Shown here piece after piece: positions 56,894 to 64,000 of a DNA stretch of 64,000 bases. Position 1 is the first letter of the stretch, and every line of letters begins with the position of its first letter. Where the stretch lies: assembly GCF_014842075.1 (NCBI RefSeq), contig NZ_JACYVA010000001.1:186001-250000 (forward strand). Reading direction: 5' to 3'. Both the position numbers and the translations under genes were made by a program. The notes below the pieces were generated by a model. It saw only the letters and a list, made by a program, of their open reading frames with translations. It ran no database searches and was not told the origin of the DNA. Source of the DNA: Sphingomonas sp. CFBP 13720 (GTDB lineage: Bacteria; Pseudomonadota; Alphaproteobacteria; Sphingomonadales; Sphingomonadaceae).

Positions 56894-56970
56894 TGGTGGC
56901 CTCGGAGGGACTCGAACCCCCGACGCCCGCTTTAGGAAAGCGGCGCTCTGTCCAGCTGAGCTACGAGGCC
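56894..56970 (-). tRNA. tRNA-Arg (anticodon CCT)
   Basis: A complete 77-nt cloverleaf on the minus strand: acceptor GGCCTCG/CGAGGCC, D stem GCTC/GAGC, anticodon stem CCGCT/AGCGG with loop TTCCTAA (anticodon CCT), variable GCGTC, T arm with loop TTCGAGT. Discriminator A and an encoded CCA tail are present. It reads AGG codons. Confidence 0.96.
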
Positions 56971-57020
56971 ACGTCGACGCTGTATCGCCCCGCATCGTCC
57001 GGTGCAACGGCGGCGGACGG

Positions 57021-57461
57021 TCAGTTCGCCTGTTCGGGCGGGACGATCGGCAGCGGCAGCGGCGCGATCGTGATGCCGTCCTCGATCAGCGCCTTCGCCT
57101 CGTCCCGCGTCGCCTGTCCGTGGATCGGCGCGGGATCGGTCGCGCCGTCGTGCATCGCGCGCGCACGATCGGCGAAGTCGCGGCCTACCCACTCGCTGCC
57201 CTTCAATATCTTTGCCTGCGCCGCCGCCAGTGCGGCCAGCGCATGCTTGACCGCTTCCGGCGCAGGCGGTGCGGGCGGTGTCGCCCCACGGTTGCCCTTG
57301 GCCCCGATATTCGGCGCCATCACCGCCTTCGCGATCGATGCATCGTCGCATACCGGACAGCGGACCAGCCCCGCATCGCGCTGCGAATCATACGCTGCGC
57401 TGGACCCGAACCATGCTTCGAACACATGGCCCTGTCCGCAACGCAGGTCGAATACGATCAC
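57021..57461 (-). CDS. DUF1178 family protein
   Basis: A 146-residue DUF1178 protein. The N-terminus MIVFDLRCGQGHVFEAWFGSS with Cys8 and the CPVCDD pair (Cys35, Cys38) form a zinc-ribbon-like site. The remainder is a helical region (PEAVKHALAALAAAQAK) and a C-terminal ATRDEAKALIEDGI motif. It starts with GTG overlapping the nitrilase stop (GTGA), so the two are co-translated. Function of the family is not known. Confidence 0.88.
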   Translation of the reverse strand: MIVFDLRCGQGHVFEAWFGSSAAYDSQRDAGLVRCPVCDDASIAKAVMAPNIGAKGNRGATPPAPPAPEAVKHALAALAAAQAKILKGSEWVGRDFADRARAMHDGATDPAPIHGQATRDEAKALIEDGITIAPLPLPIVPPEQAN

Positions 57462-58282
57462 GCGATCACCTCGACCGGCGGCACCGAACGCCGATGCGCC
57501 CGCACCTGTATCCGCGCGCGAGCCGCGACGACCGCGTCGGGATCGATGTCGACGAAGCCCAGTCCCGCGTTCTCGCCCATGTCGAGCAGCACGGCACCCC
57601 ATGGATCGACCACCAGCGAATGGCCCCATGTCGTACGCCCGTCGGCATGCGTGCCGGTCTGCGCCGCCGCCACCACGAACGCCCCCGTCTCGATCGCCCG
57701 CGCACGCAGCAGGACATGCCAGTGCGCCTGCCCCGTCGGCACGGTGAACGCCGCCGGCACCGCCAATATCGTCGCACCCGCATCGCCCAGCGCGCGATAC
57801 AGGTCCGAAAAACGCAGATCGTAGCAGATCGACAGCCCCAGCGAACCGGCAGGCGTCGTCACGACCCGCGCCGCATCGCCCGGCGCATAGCTGGCGGATT
57901 CGCGCCACGTCTCGCCGGTCGGCAGCGTCACGTCGAACAGGTGCAGCTTGTCATAGGCGGCGCGGACCCGGCCGGTCGCGTCGATCACATAGCCGCGATT
58001 GGCGAAGCGGCCGTCGTCGCGGCGCACGGCGAGCGACCCGATATGGACCCAGATGCCAGCATCCCGCGCGGCGGCACGGACCGCCGCCAGCACGCGGTCC
58101 TCCTCCTCGGCCACGATCGCACCGGCGGCGCGCGTCCGGTCGCGATCGACCAGCCCCGACATTTCGGGCGTGAACAGCATCGTCGCGCCACCCGCCGCCG
58201 CCCGTTCCACGGCCTCGACCAGCGTGGCCGCGTTGGCATTGGGATCGATGCCGGCGGTCATCTGGAGCAGGGCGAGTTTCAC
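57458..58282 (-). CDS. Carbon-nitrogen hydrolase (nitrilase superfamily)
   Basis: A 274-residue nitrilase-superfamily amidase with catalytic triad Glu40 (FTPEMSG), Lys112 (YDKLHLFD) and Cys153 (ICYDLRFS). It resembles the Nit2/omega-amidase and YafV-like branch, which hydrolyse deaminated glutamine-type amides or act in metabolite repair such as deaminated glutathione. It starts with GTG overlapping the glutaredoxin stop. Being coupled to glutaredoxin makes a glutathione-repair role attractive, but this is inference. Confidence 0.9.
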   Translation of the reverse strand: MKLALLQMTAGIDPNANAATLVEAVERAAAGGATMLFTPEMSGLVDRDRTRAAGAIVAEEEDRVLAAVRAAARDAGIWVHIGSLAVRRDDGRFANRGYVIDATGRVRAAYDKLHLFDVTLPTGETWRESASYAPGDAARVVTTPAGSLGLSICYDLRFSDLYRALGDAGATILAVPAAFTVPTGQAHWHVLLRARAIETGAFVVAAAQTGTHADGRTTWGHSLVVDPWGAVLLDMGENAGLGFVDIDPDAVVAARARIQVRAHRRSVPPVEVIA

Positions 58283-58536
58283 GATGTCAGCAGCGCGTCC
58301 AGCTTGCCCGCCCGGTCGAGCGCGGTCAGATCGTCCGATCCGCCGACATGGGTATCGCCGATAAACACCTGCGGCACCGTCGTCCGGCCATTGGCGCGAC
58401 CCAGCATCTCCTGCCGTTTCGGACCGCCCATGGTGATGTCGATTTCTTCATACGCTGCGCCCTTTTCGTCGAGCAGCCGCTTGGCGCGGGTGCAGTAAGG
58501 GCAGAACGCTTTGGTATAGATCGTGATGGAAGCCAT
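58279..58536 (-). CDS. grxC: Glutaredoxin 3
   Basis: An 85-residue class I glutaredoxin with dithiol active site Cys12-Pro-Tyr-Cys15, the TVPQVFIG cis-proline loop and the GGSDDL glutathione-binding segment. It reduces protein disulfides with glutathione. The start was set at MASITIYTKAF; an upstream in-frame ATG would add 15 residues that do not fit the family. It leads the short operon glutaredoxin-nitrilase-DUF1178 downstream of comF. Confidence 0.93.
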   Translation of the reverse strand: MASITIYTKAFCPYCTRAKRLLDEKGAAYEEIDITMGGPKRQEMLGRANGRTTVPQVFIGDTHVGGSDDLTALDRAGKLDALLTS

Positions 58537-58567
58537 GACGATGAAGTGTGGCCACGATGCCGGCTTG

Positions 58568-59287
58568 TCAATCGTCGCCATGGATCACGCGCGCCCAGCA
58601 CAGCACCCGGACCCGCTCCGCCCCGGCCTTCGACAGAATCTTCGCGCAGGCGTCGGTCGTCGCCCCGCTGGTATAGACGTCGTCGACCAGCACGATCGAT
58701 TGCCCCACGACGCGCGCGGGATCGGCGACCGCGAACGCACCGGCCACGACCTTGGCCCGCGCGCGCGATCCCATTTCGCGCAGCGGCGGCGTGGCACGCG
58801 TCCGGCGCAACAGGTCGCGGTCGAGCGGCACGCATGCACGCTCCGCCACCGCCGCCGCGATCAGTCCTGCCTGGTTGTAGCCGCGCGTCCACAGCCGCCG
58901 GGGATGCAGCGGAACCGGCACGATCCGGGTCGCATCCGCCGGCACGTGGCGGGCCATCAGCCGCCCCATCGTCGTCGCCAGCGCCAGCCGCCCGCCATAT
59001 TTCAGTTTCAGCGCGACATCGCGCGCCACCGGGCCATAGGCGACGGCAGCGCGAACCCCGTCGTGCACCGGCGCGCGCGCCAGACATGGTGCGCACCGCA
59101 CGCCTTCGCCCCGGTCGAACGCGAACGGCAGTCCGCAACCGGCGCACGCCGGATCGCCGAGGAACCGCAGCGCGGACCAGCATCCGGCGCAGAACCGGTG
59201 ATCGGCCTCCACCACGTCCCCACACGCCGGACAACGCGGCGGCAGGGCAAGGGCGACGATCCGGGCGAGGACGATGGTGGCGCGCAT
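58568..59287 (-). CDS. ComF family double zinc ribbon phosphoribosyltransferase-like protein
   Basis: A 239-residue ComF protein. The N-terminal double zinc ribbon has CPACGD, CAGCW, CAGCG and CAPC. The C-terminal part is a phosphoribosyltransferase fold with GYNQAGLIAAAVAE and the signature SIVLVDDVYTSGAT. ComF homologues take part in DNA uptake or transformation in some bacteria. Start set where the ribbon begins; the frame is open further because it opposes the methyltransferase gene. Divergent from that gene by 45 bp. Confidence 0.9.
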   Translation of the reverse strand: MRATIVLARIVALALPPRCPACGDVVEADHRFCAGCWSALRFLGDPACAGCGLPFAFDRGEGVRCAPCLARAPVHDGVRAAVAYGPVARDVALKLKYGGRLALATTMGRLMARHVPADATRIVPVPLHPRRLWTRGYNQAGLIAAAVAERACVPLDRDLLRRTRATPPLREMGSRARAKVVAGAFAVADPARVVGQSIVLVDDVYTSGATTDACAKILSKAGAERVRVLCWARVIHGDD

Positions 59288-59332
59288 GCCCACCCCTTGT
59301 CGCGGTGCCACCCGCGCGGCACAAGGCACGGC

Positions 59333-60175
59333 GTGAGCGTCCCCGATCTCTTTTCCCGTCGCCGTCGCCGGCTGCATCGCGACCGCGCGTCGCGCAACTT
59401 CGCCGATGCGGACTTCCTGCACCGGTTCATGGGCGAAGGCGTCGGCGAACGGCTGCACGCCGTGACCCGTTCGTTCACCGACATGCTCGACCTCGGGTGC
59501 CACGACGCCACGTTCGCCGCGCCGCCCGGATGCCGGGTGGCACGATTCGATCCGGGCTTTGCGTTCGCGCATGCGGCGGGCGGCGTGCAGGGCGACGAAG
59601 ACCGGCTGCCCTTCGCCGACGGTGCGTTCGACCTCGTCATATCGGTGGGCGTGCTCGATTCGGTCAACGACCTGCCCGGCGCGCTGTCGCTGATCCGGCG
59701 TGCGCTTCGGCCCGATGGACTGTTCCTCGGCGCGTTCACCGGGGGGGCGACGCTGGGCACGCTCAAGCGGTCGCTGTTCGACGCCGAATCCGACCGTCCG
59801 GCGGCACGCGTTCACCCGCAGGTCGATCTTCGTTCGGCGGGCGACCTGCTCGTTCGTGCAGGCTTCGCGTTGCCTGTCGCCGATTCGGAAACGTTGAGCG
59901 TGCGGTACGGCCATATCGGACGGCTGGTCGACGATCTGCGCGGCATGGGCGCAACCGGCTTGCTCGACGCGCCGCCGTTGGACCGGACGCGCTTCGCCGC
60001 CGCCGCTACCGCATTCGCCGATCGCGCCGATCCCGACGGACGGACGAAGGAAGTGTTCGAAGTGATCTATCTGACCGGTTGGGCACCGGCCCCGACCCAG
60101 CCGCAGCCAGCGCGACGCGGCAGCGCGACGACCTCGCTCGCCGATGCGCTTCGGCCACCCGGCGGGGAACGCTGA
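59333..60175 (+). CDS. SAM-dependent methyltransferase (BioC/NDUFAF5-like)
   Basis: A 280-residue class I methyltransferase. Motif I is DMLDLGCHDATFA, followed by EDRLPFADGAFDLVISVGVLDSVND (post I and motif II) and LIRRALRPDGLFLGAF. The N-terminal ADADFLHRFMGEGVGERL is like the NDUFAF5 group, which in alphaproteobacteria is often next to comF. It starts at a GTG. Substrate unknown. Ends 4 bp from the convergent Nudix gene. Confidence 0.83.
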   Translation: MSVPDLFSRRRRRLHRDRASRNFADADFLHRFMGEGVGERLHAVTRSFTDMLDLGCHDATFAAPPGCRVARFDPGFAFAHAAGGVQGDEDRLPFADGAFDLVISVGVLDSVNDLPGALSLIRRALRPDGLFLGAFTGGATLGTLKRSLFDAESDRPAARVHPQVDLRSAGDLLVRAGFALPVADSETLSVRYGHIGRLVDDLRGMGATGLLDAPPLDRTRFAAAATAFADRADPDGRTKEVFEVIYLTGWAPAPTQPQPARRGSATTSLADALRPPGGER

Positions 60176-60178
60176 ACG

Positions 60179-60583
60179 CTAAACCAGCGCTTCGAGCAGC
60201 GCGATCAGCGGACGGTCCGCTGGCGGCATGTCGATGCGGTGCAGTTCGACCGGCCGCACCCAGCGCAACGCCGTCGCTTCCAGCGGCGCGGGGATGCCGT
60301 GCCATTTGCGCAGGACGTACAGCAACAACACCAGATGCCGGTCGCGCAGCGGTTCGCTGGCGAAGGCTGCGGGGGCAAGACAGTGGTGATCGACCCTGAT
60401 CCCCAGTTCCTCGTGCAACTCGCGGATCAACGCTTCCTCGGGCGACTCTCCGGGTTCCAGCTTGCCGCCCGGAAACTCCCACAACCCCGCCATCGACGTT
60501 CCCGGCGGCCGCTGCTGGACCAGCACCCGGCCATCGCCGTCGATCATTGCGGCCGCGCTCACCATCAACAGTGCGATCGACAT
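60179..60583 (-). CDS. mutT: MutT-type Nudix hydrolase (8-oxo-dGTP diphosphatase)
   Basis: A 134-residue Nudix enzyme with the box GGKLEPGESPEEALIREL followed by HEELGI (residues 39-62), including the catalytic REL-EE glutamates. The N-terminus VLVQQRPPGTSMAGLWEFPGG is typical of MutT, which sanitises 8-oxo-dGTP. Start set at MSIALLMVS; an open frame upstream is only the reverse of the pilin region. Substrate is inferred from family. Confidence 0.88.
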   Translation of the reverse strand: MSIALLMVSAAAMIDGDGRVLVQQRPPGTSMAGLWEFPGGKLEPGESPEEALIRELHEELGIRVDHHCLAPAAFASEPLRDRHLVLLLYVLRKWHGIPAPLEATALRWVRPVELHRIDMPPADRPLIALLEALV

Positions 60584-60642
60584 TTCCTTAACCCTTCGCC
60601 GGCTAATCCCGCCGCCTGAACGATGAAGGATTCCGGGTCGAT

Positions 60643-60834
60643 ATGCGAGCGTTCCTGAACCGGGCCAATGCCCTGTGGCGCGACCAGCGCGGCGGCACGG
60701 CGATCGAATATGGGCTGATCCTCGCGCTGATCGTGATCGCGGTCCTTGGTGCCATCTCGCTGCTGGCGAAGGGGACCACCAGTATGTGGAACGATGTGGC
60801 GACAAAGGTCATCACCAGCAGTTCGCAGCGATAA
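60643..60834 (+). CDS. Flp/Fap-type pilin component
   Basis: A 63-residue Flp prepilin. The cleavage region RGGTAIEYGL has Gly before the mature end and Glu at +5, followed by a hydrophobic helix LILALIVIAVLGAISLL. Processed by a TadV-type peptidase into the tight-adherence pilus. No tad/cpa assembly genes are in the window. It is a divergent neighbour of the Nudix gene. Longer C-terminus than the second Flp. Confidence 0.9.
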   Translation: MRAFLNRANALWRDQRGGTAIEYGLILALIVIAVLGAISLLAKGTTSMWNDVATKVITSSSQR

Positions 60835-60965
60835 AATCCGGTTTCTGAAATAGTTCCGCGACTTAAACTCTTTTTCAACCGTGTCGTCGCTATTGCGGAA
60901 ATGCCGGACGGAAGAACGCCCGAATGGCCGGGAAGATTGAAGCACGCAGAAGCACGGAGACCGCA

Positions 60966-61130
60966 ATGCAGAAGATCCGCAATTTCGTTAAGAACAGCAA
61001 GGGCGCGACCGCCATCGAATACGGCCTGATCGCCGCGCTGATCGCCGTTGCCGCCATCGCCGCCATGAAGGGTCTGGGCAACCAGCTCTCGACGACCTTC
61101 GGCAGCGTGACGACGGGCATGAAGAACTAA
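60966..61130 (+). CDS. Flp/Fap-type pilin component, second copy
   Basis: A 54-residue Flp prepilin with processing site KGATAIEYGLI and helix AALIAVAAIAAMKGLG. Start was set at MQKIRNFVKN; an in-frame ATG 14 codons earlier is not typical of the family. It differs from the upstream copy in leader and C-terminus, so the pair may be major and minor pilin. The 131-bp gap between them probably carries a separate promoter. Confidence 0.9.
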   Translation: MQKIRNFVKNSKGATAIEYGLIAALIAVAAIAAMKGLGNQLSTTFGSVTTGMKN

Positions 61131-61191
61131 GAGCCTTCGGGTTCGACGAACATCGCGGGCGGCGGGACGATGGTTCCGCCGCCCGTTTTCG

Positions 61192-62142
61192 TTACTGGAT
61201 CCGGCCCATCGCAAGGAATTTCTGACGCCGCGACTGCCGCAACGCCGCCGCCGGCTGATGCTCCAGAGCGGTCAGTTCGCGGTCGATCGCATCGCCCAGC
61301 GCATCGATCGCCGTCACCCGATCGCGATGCGCCGCGCCCAGCGGTTCGGTGACAATCGCATCGATGACGCCCAGCGCCTTCAGGTCCTGCGCGGTTACGC
61401 GCATCGCTTCGGCCGCGTCGGGTGCCTTGTCGGCGGTCCGCCACAGGATCGATGCGCATCCTTCGGGCGAGATGACCGAATAGACCGCGTGTTCCATCAT
61501 CAGCACGGCATTGCCCGCCGCCAGCGCGATCGCGCCGCCCGATCCGCCTTCGCCAAGGATCGCCGACACCATCGGTACGCCGAGATTCAGCGCCGCCTCG
61601 GTCGATCGCGCGATCGCCTCCGCCTGTCCGCGTTCCTCCGCCTGGATGCCGGGAAACGCGCCCGATGTGTCGACCAGCGTGACCACGGGCAACCCGAACC
61701 GGTCGGCAAGGTGCATCAGACGGATCGCCTTGCGATAGCCCTCGGGCTTGCCCATGCCGAAATTATGCTTGAGCCGCGTCGCGGTGTCGTCGCCCTTTTC
61801 ATGGCCGATCACCATGACCTTGCGCCCGCGGAACCGGCCGAGTCCGCCGATGATCGCCGAATCGTCGGCAAAGGCCCGGTCCCCGCCCAGCGGCATGAAA
61901 TCGTCGACCAGTTGCGCGACATAATGTTTGAAATGCGGCCGTTCGGGATGCCGGGCGACCTGCGTCTTCTGCCACGGCGTCAACCGGCTATAGGTTTCGC
62001 GCAGCAGCCGGTCCGACTTGGTCTGGAGCCGGCCGATCTCGGTGGCGATATCCAGCGCGCCGTCGGCGGCGGTTTCGCGCAGTTCGTCGATACGCGACTG
62101 CAACTCAGCGATCGGTTTTTCGAAATCGAGGAAAGTGGCCAT
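61192..62142 (-). CDS. accA: Acetyl-CoA carboxylase carboxyltransferase subunit alpha
   Basis: A 316-residue AccA, the alpha subunit of the carboxyltransferase that makes malonyl-CoA. It begins [19 protein letters not shown] and has [69 protein letters not shown] and [17 protein letters not shown]. Full-length. Downstream of the recombinase gene by 12 bp in the same direction. Confidence 0.97.
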   Translation of the reverse strand: MATFLDFEKPIAELQSRIDELRETAADGALDIATEIGRLQTKSDRLLRETYSRLTPWQKTQVARHPERPHFKHYVAQLVDDFMPLGGDRAFADDSAIIGGLGRFRGRKVMVIGHEKGDDTATRLKHNFGMGKPEGYRKAIRLMHLADRFGLPVVTLVDTSGAFPGIQAEERGQAEAIARSTEAALNLGVPMVSAILGEGGSGGAIALAAGNAVLMMEHAVYSVISPEGCASILWRTADKAPDAAEAMRVTAQDLKALGVIDAIVTEPLGAAHRDRVTAIDALGDAIDRELTALEHQPAAALRQSRRQKFLAMGRIQ

Positions 62143-62154
62143 AGCCCGTGCGCC

Positions 62155-63054
62155 CTATGGCCGCACCGGTGCCGCGTCAATCAGCGGGTGGCGTTCGTTG
62201 ACCAGCCGCACCAGCCGCGCGCGATCGACATGGGTATATATCTCGGTCGTCGCGATATCGGCATGACCAAGCATCGCCTGCAACGCGCGCAGGTCGGCGC
62301 CTCCCTCCAGAAGGTGCGTGGCGAACGCATGGCGCAGCACGTGCGGGCTAATCCGGTCGGGCGGTATGCCGGCCTCCGCTGCCAGCGCACGAACGATCTG
62401 GTACAGGCGGACACGGGTCAGATGCGCCTTGCCCGACGGAAACAGCCACGGGCTGTCAGCCGGTACGTGATCGCGCCACGCGGCGACGGCGGCACGCGCG
62501 CGATCGGACAGCGGCACCATACGTTCGCGCCCGCCCTTCCCCTTCAGGATCATGTATGGGCGATCGGACGCGACCGCCCCGCGCGGCAACGACACGAGTT
62601 CGGTCGCGCGCAGCCCCGATCCATAGAGGAGTTCGAATAGCGCGGAGAGGCGAAGGTCGTTGCGGTCGGGGGGATCGCGCGCGACCCGGGCGGTGATCGC
62701 GGCGAACATCGCATCGACATCGCCGGTCGACAGCGTGCGCGGCAGCCCGCGCGTGGTGCCCGGCCGGGGCAGCGCGATGCCGGGATCGTCGGCGCGAAAT
62801 CCCTCGTCCAACAGGAACGCGAAGAACCGCCGCAGCGCCGCCGCCTTGCGCGCGACCGTCGCCGGGGCCAGCGCACTCCACCCGTCGGACACCCGTCCGA
62901 TCGCGGCGGCATCCGCCTGTGCCAGCCGCCCGCCCGACGCATCCGACGCCAGCCGCAGGTCGGTTTCATATGCCGACAGCGTGTTGCGCGCCGCCCCAGC
63001 CTCCGCCGCCATCATTTCCAGAAAGCGGTCGATCAGCGCGGCATCGCCGGTCAC
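62155..63054 (-). CDS. xerD: Tyrosine site-specific recombinase XerC/XerD
   Basis: A 299-residue Xer recombinase, resolving chromosome dimers at dif. The catalytic set is complete: Arg149 (GSGLRATEL), Lys173 (KGKGGRER), His238 and Arg241 (PHVLRHAFATHLL), His264 (LGHADIATTEIYTHV) and Tyr273. The N-terminal core-binding domain spans about residues 1-100. It starts with GTG overlapping the stop of the gene upstream. Length and position before accA favour XerD over a phage or integron integrase; the choice between XerC and XerD is not certain. Confidence 0.9.
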   Translation of the reverse strand: MTGDAALIDRFLEMMAAEAGAARNTLSAYETDLRLASDASGGRLAQADAAAIGRVSDGWSALAPATVARKAAALRRFFAFLLDEGFRADDPGIALPRPGTTRGLPRTLSTGDVDAMFAAITARVARDPPDRNDLRLSALFELLYGSGLRATELVSLPRGAVASDRPYMILKGKGGRERMVPLSDRARAAVAAWRDHVPADSPWLFPSGKAHLTRVRLYQIVRALAAEAGIPPDRISPHVLRHAFATHLLEGGADLRALQAMLGHADIATTEIYTHVDRARLVRLVNERHPLIDAAPVRP

Positions 63055-64000
63055 GTCCGCGCGATCGCCTCTGCGGCGATCATCCGCGCCTCTCCCTCGC
63101 GCCCGGCCGCGCGCAAGGCTGCGACGATGTGGAACAGCGCGACCGGCGATACGCCGCGCCAGTCGCGGGTCTGCATGCCGACCGCCGCCAGCAGCAGCAC
63201 CGTCGCCGATTCGCCGTTCACGCCCGCCACGTCGATCGCGTCGGTCCATGCGTTGCGCGCACCGACCGCGACGTTCAGATCGCTGGCCAGCCCGCGCACC
63301 TCACCCGATGCGATCCGCCCGAGTCCGGCAAGGCCGGCGAACAGCAACTGCCCCTTGCGCGCGTCGGCATCGGCATAGTCCGATATCGCGCCTGCCGCGA
63401 TCGTCCGGCCGCGCGGCGCGGCCAGTGCCAGCATCGCCCATCCGTCACTACCGGCCGGCACCACGCCGCGCCAGCGCATCGCGGGCAGGTCCAGCCCGGC
63501 GGTCAGCATCGACGCGATCAGTCGGTCGGCATCCGCCTGATGATCGGCAACCGGCGCGATCGACGCGGCGGCGCGCGCCGTCAGCACACGGCGCGCATGG
63601 CCGAGCGCGGTATTCCCCGCCGGTTCCCACAATTGCCGCAACATCGCCAGCCGATCGGCGGCGGACGCGGTAAAGGCGGTGCGGATATCGCTCGCCAGCG
63701 CGGTCTGCGCGCTGGTCGCATCCTCGTCGGTCAGCAGTTGCGCGTACAGGTCGACCAGCGCCTCGCTCGACAGCACGCCCTGCGCGGCGGCCAGATCGGC
63801 ATCGCCCAGCCGCGCACCCGGCGCCACTTGCGGCGCAGTGGCGTGCCAGAAGCGCACCTGCGGCCCGACCGTATCGTACAGCGCGGGCGGCACGACAACG
63901 TTGCCGGCGGCGGCGAGGCCATAGCGCCACGCGCTCAACCGGTCGACGCCGTCCCATTCGATGGTGACCGCACGGCGACCCTGCGCGCCGGTGCCGACGA
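63051..64000 (-). CDS. Uncharacterised protein, C-terminal part (runs off window)
   Basis: A minus-strand reading frame of about 316 residues continues beyond the right edge, so the N-terminus is missing; an internal TTG is not needed as a start. It is alanine-rich and largely helical, with segments ARLGDADLAAAQGVLSSEAL, LVDLYAQLLTDEDATSAQ and a C-terminal VALFHIVAALRAAGREGEAR, suggesting repeat-like helical hairpins. No catalytic motif is evident. Its stop overlaps the recombinase GTG, so they are co-translated. I do not recognise the family. Confidence 0.7.
   Translation of the reverse strand, partial: VGTGAQGRRAVTIEWDGVDRLSAWRYGLAAAGNVVVPPALYDTVGPQVRFWHATAPQVAPGARLGDADLAAAQGVLSSEALVDLYAQLLTDEDATSAQTALASDIRTAFTASAADRLAMLRQLWEPAGNTALGHARRVLTARAAASIAPVADHQADADRLIASMLTAGLDLPAMRWRGVVPAGSDGWAMLALAAPRGRTIAAGAISDYADADARKGQLLFAGLAGLGRIASGEVRGLASDLNVAVGARNAWTDAIDVAGVNGESATVLLLAAVGMQTRDWRGVSPVALFHIVAALRAAGREGEARMIAAEAIART

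Noticed and set aside
62155..63054. Integrase of a mobile element
   Set aside because: Length, complete Xer motif set and coupling to accA fit a chromosomal XerC/XerD; no attachment repeats, tRNA target or cargo genes are adjacent.

Overview
The window is GC-rich chromosomal DNA of an alphaproteobacterium, most likely Sphingomonas or a close relative. The evidence is the non-phosphorylative L-rhamnose gene set, TonB-dependent receptors next to secreted glycosidases and a flavin-dependent halogenase, the Caulobacter-like xyl genes, and several palindromic dispersed repeats of a sphingomonad type. I see no insertion sequence, prophage, plasmid module or CRISPR array.

Layout. (1) 1-10729, rhamnose and lactate: a rhaT symporter fragment, lactonase, L-KDR 4-dehydrogenase, diketo acid hydrolase and L-rhamnonate dehydratase on the minus strand. 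Divergent from them are an IclR regulator, L-rhamnose dehydrogenase, two carbohydrate esterases and lutABC in one tightly overlapping run. The rhamnose route should yield pyruvate plus L-lactate, and LutABC would turn the lactate into a second pyruvate. (2) 10874-19950, glycogen: glgP-glgB-glgC-glgA-glgX. (3) 20186-33035, starch and maltodextrin: TonB receptor, flavin halogenase, alpha-amylase, alpha-glucosidase, GH97 enzyme and MFS permease, with a divergent LacI regulator. (4) 33476-40875, D-xylose by the oxidative (Weimberg/Dahms-type) route: LacI regulator, sugar porter, xylD, xylX, xylB, xylC. The last enzyme of the Weimberg route, ketoglutarate semialdehyde dehydrogenase, is not in the window. 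(5) 41048-52296, mostly core metabolism: a TonB_C-domain protein, serB, miaA, ilvB-ilvN-ilvC, a YceI protein, a BLUF photoreceptor, leuA, thrC and a SWIB protein. (6) 52447-64000: a second TonB receptor, folE, a lipoprotein, tRNA-Arg(CCT), DUF1178, nitrilase, glutaredoxin, comF, a methyltransferase, a Nudix hydrolase, two Flp pilins, accA, a Xer recombinase and the C-terminal part of an unidentified protein.

The first 41 kb is a continuous carbohydrate super-locus. Uptake, depolymerisation, oxidation and glycogen storage genes are packed in operons with ATGA or GTGA start/stop overlaps, each with a local regulator. The palindrome AATACGTATT or a close variant lies both before glgP and between the starch TonB receptor and its LacI regulator, which hints that the two gene sets are co-regulated. 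Palindromic repeats occupy many intergenic gaps; one has become part of a coding region and another carries the ribosome binding site of ilvN.
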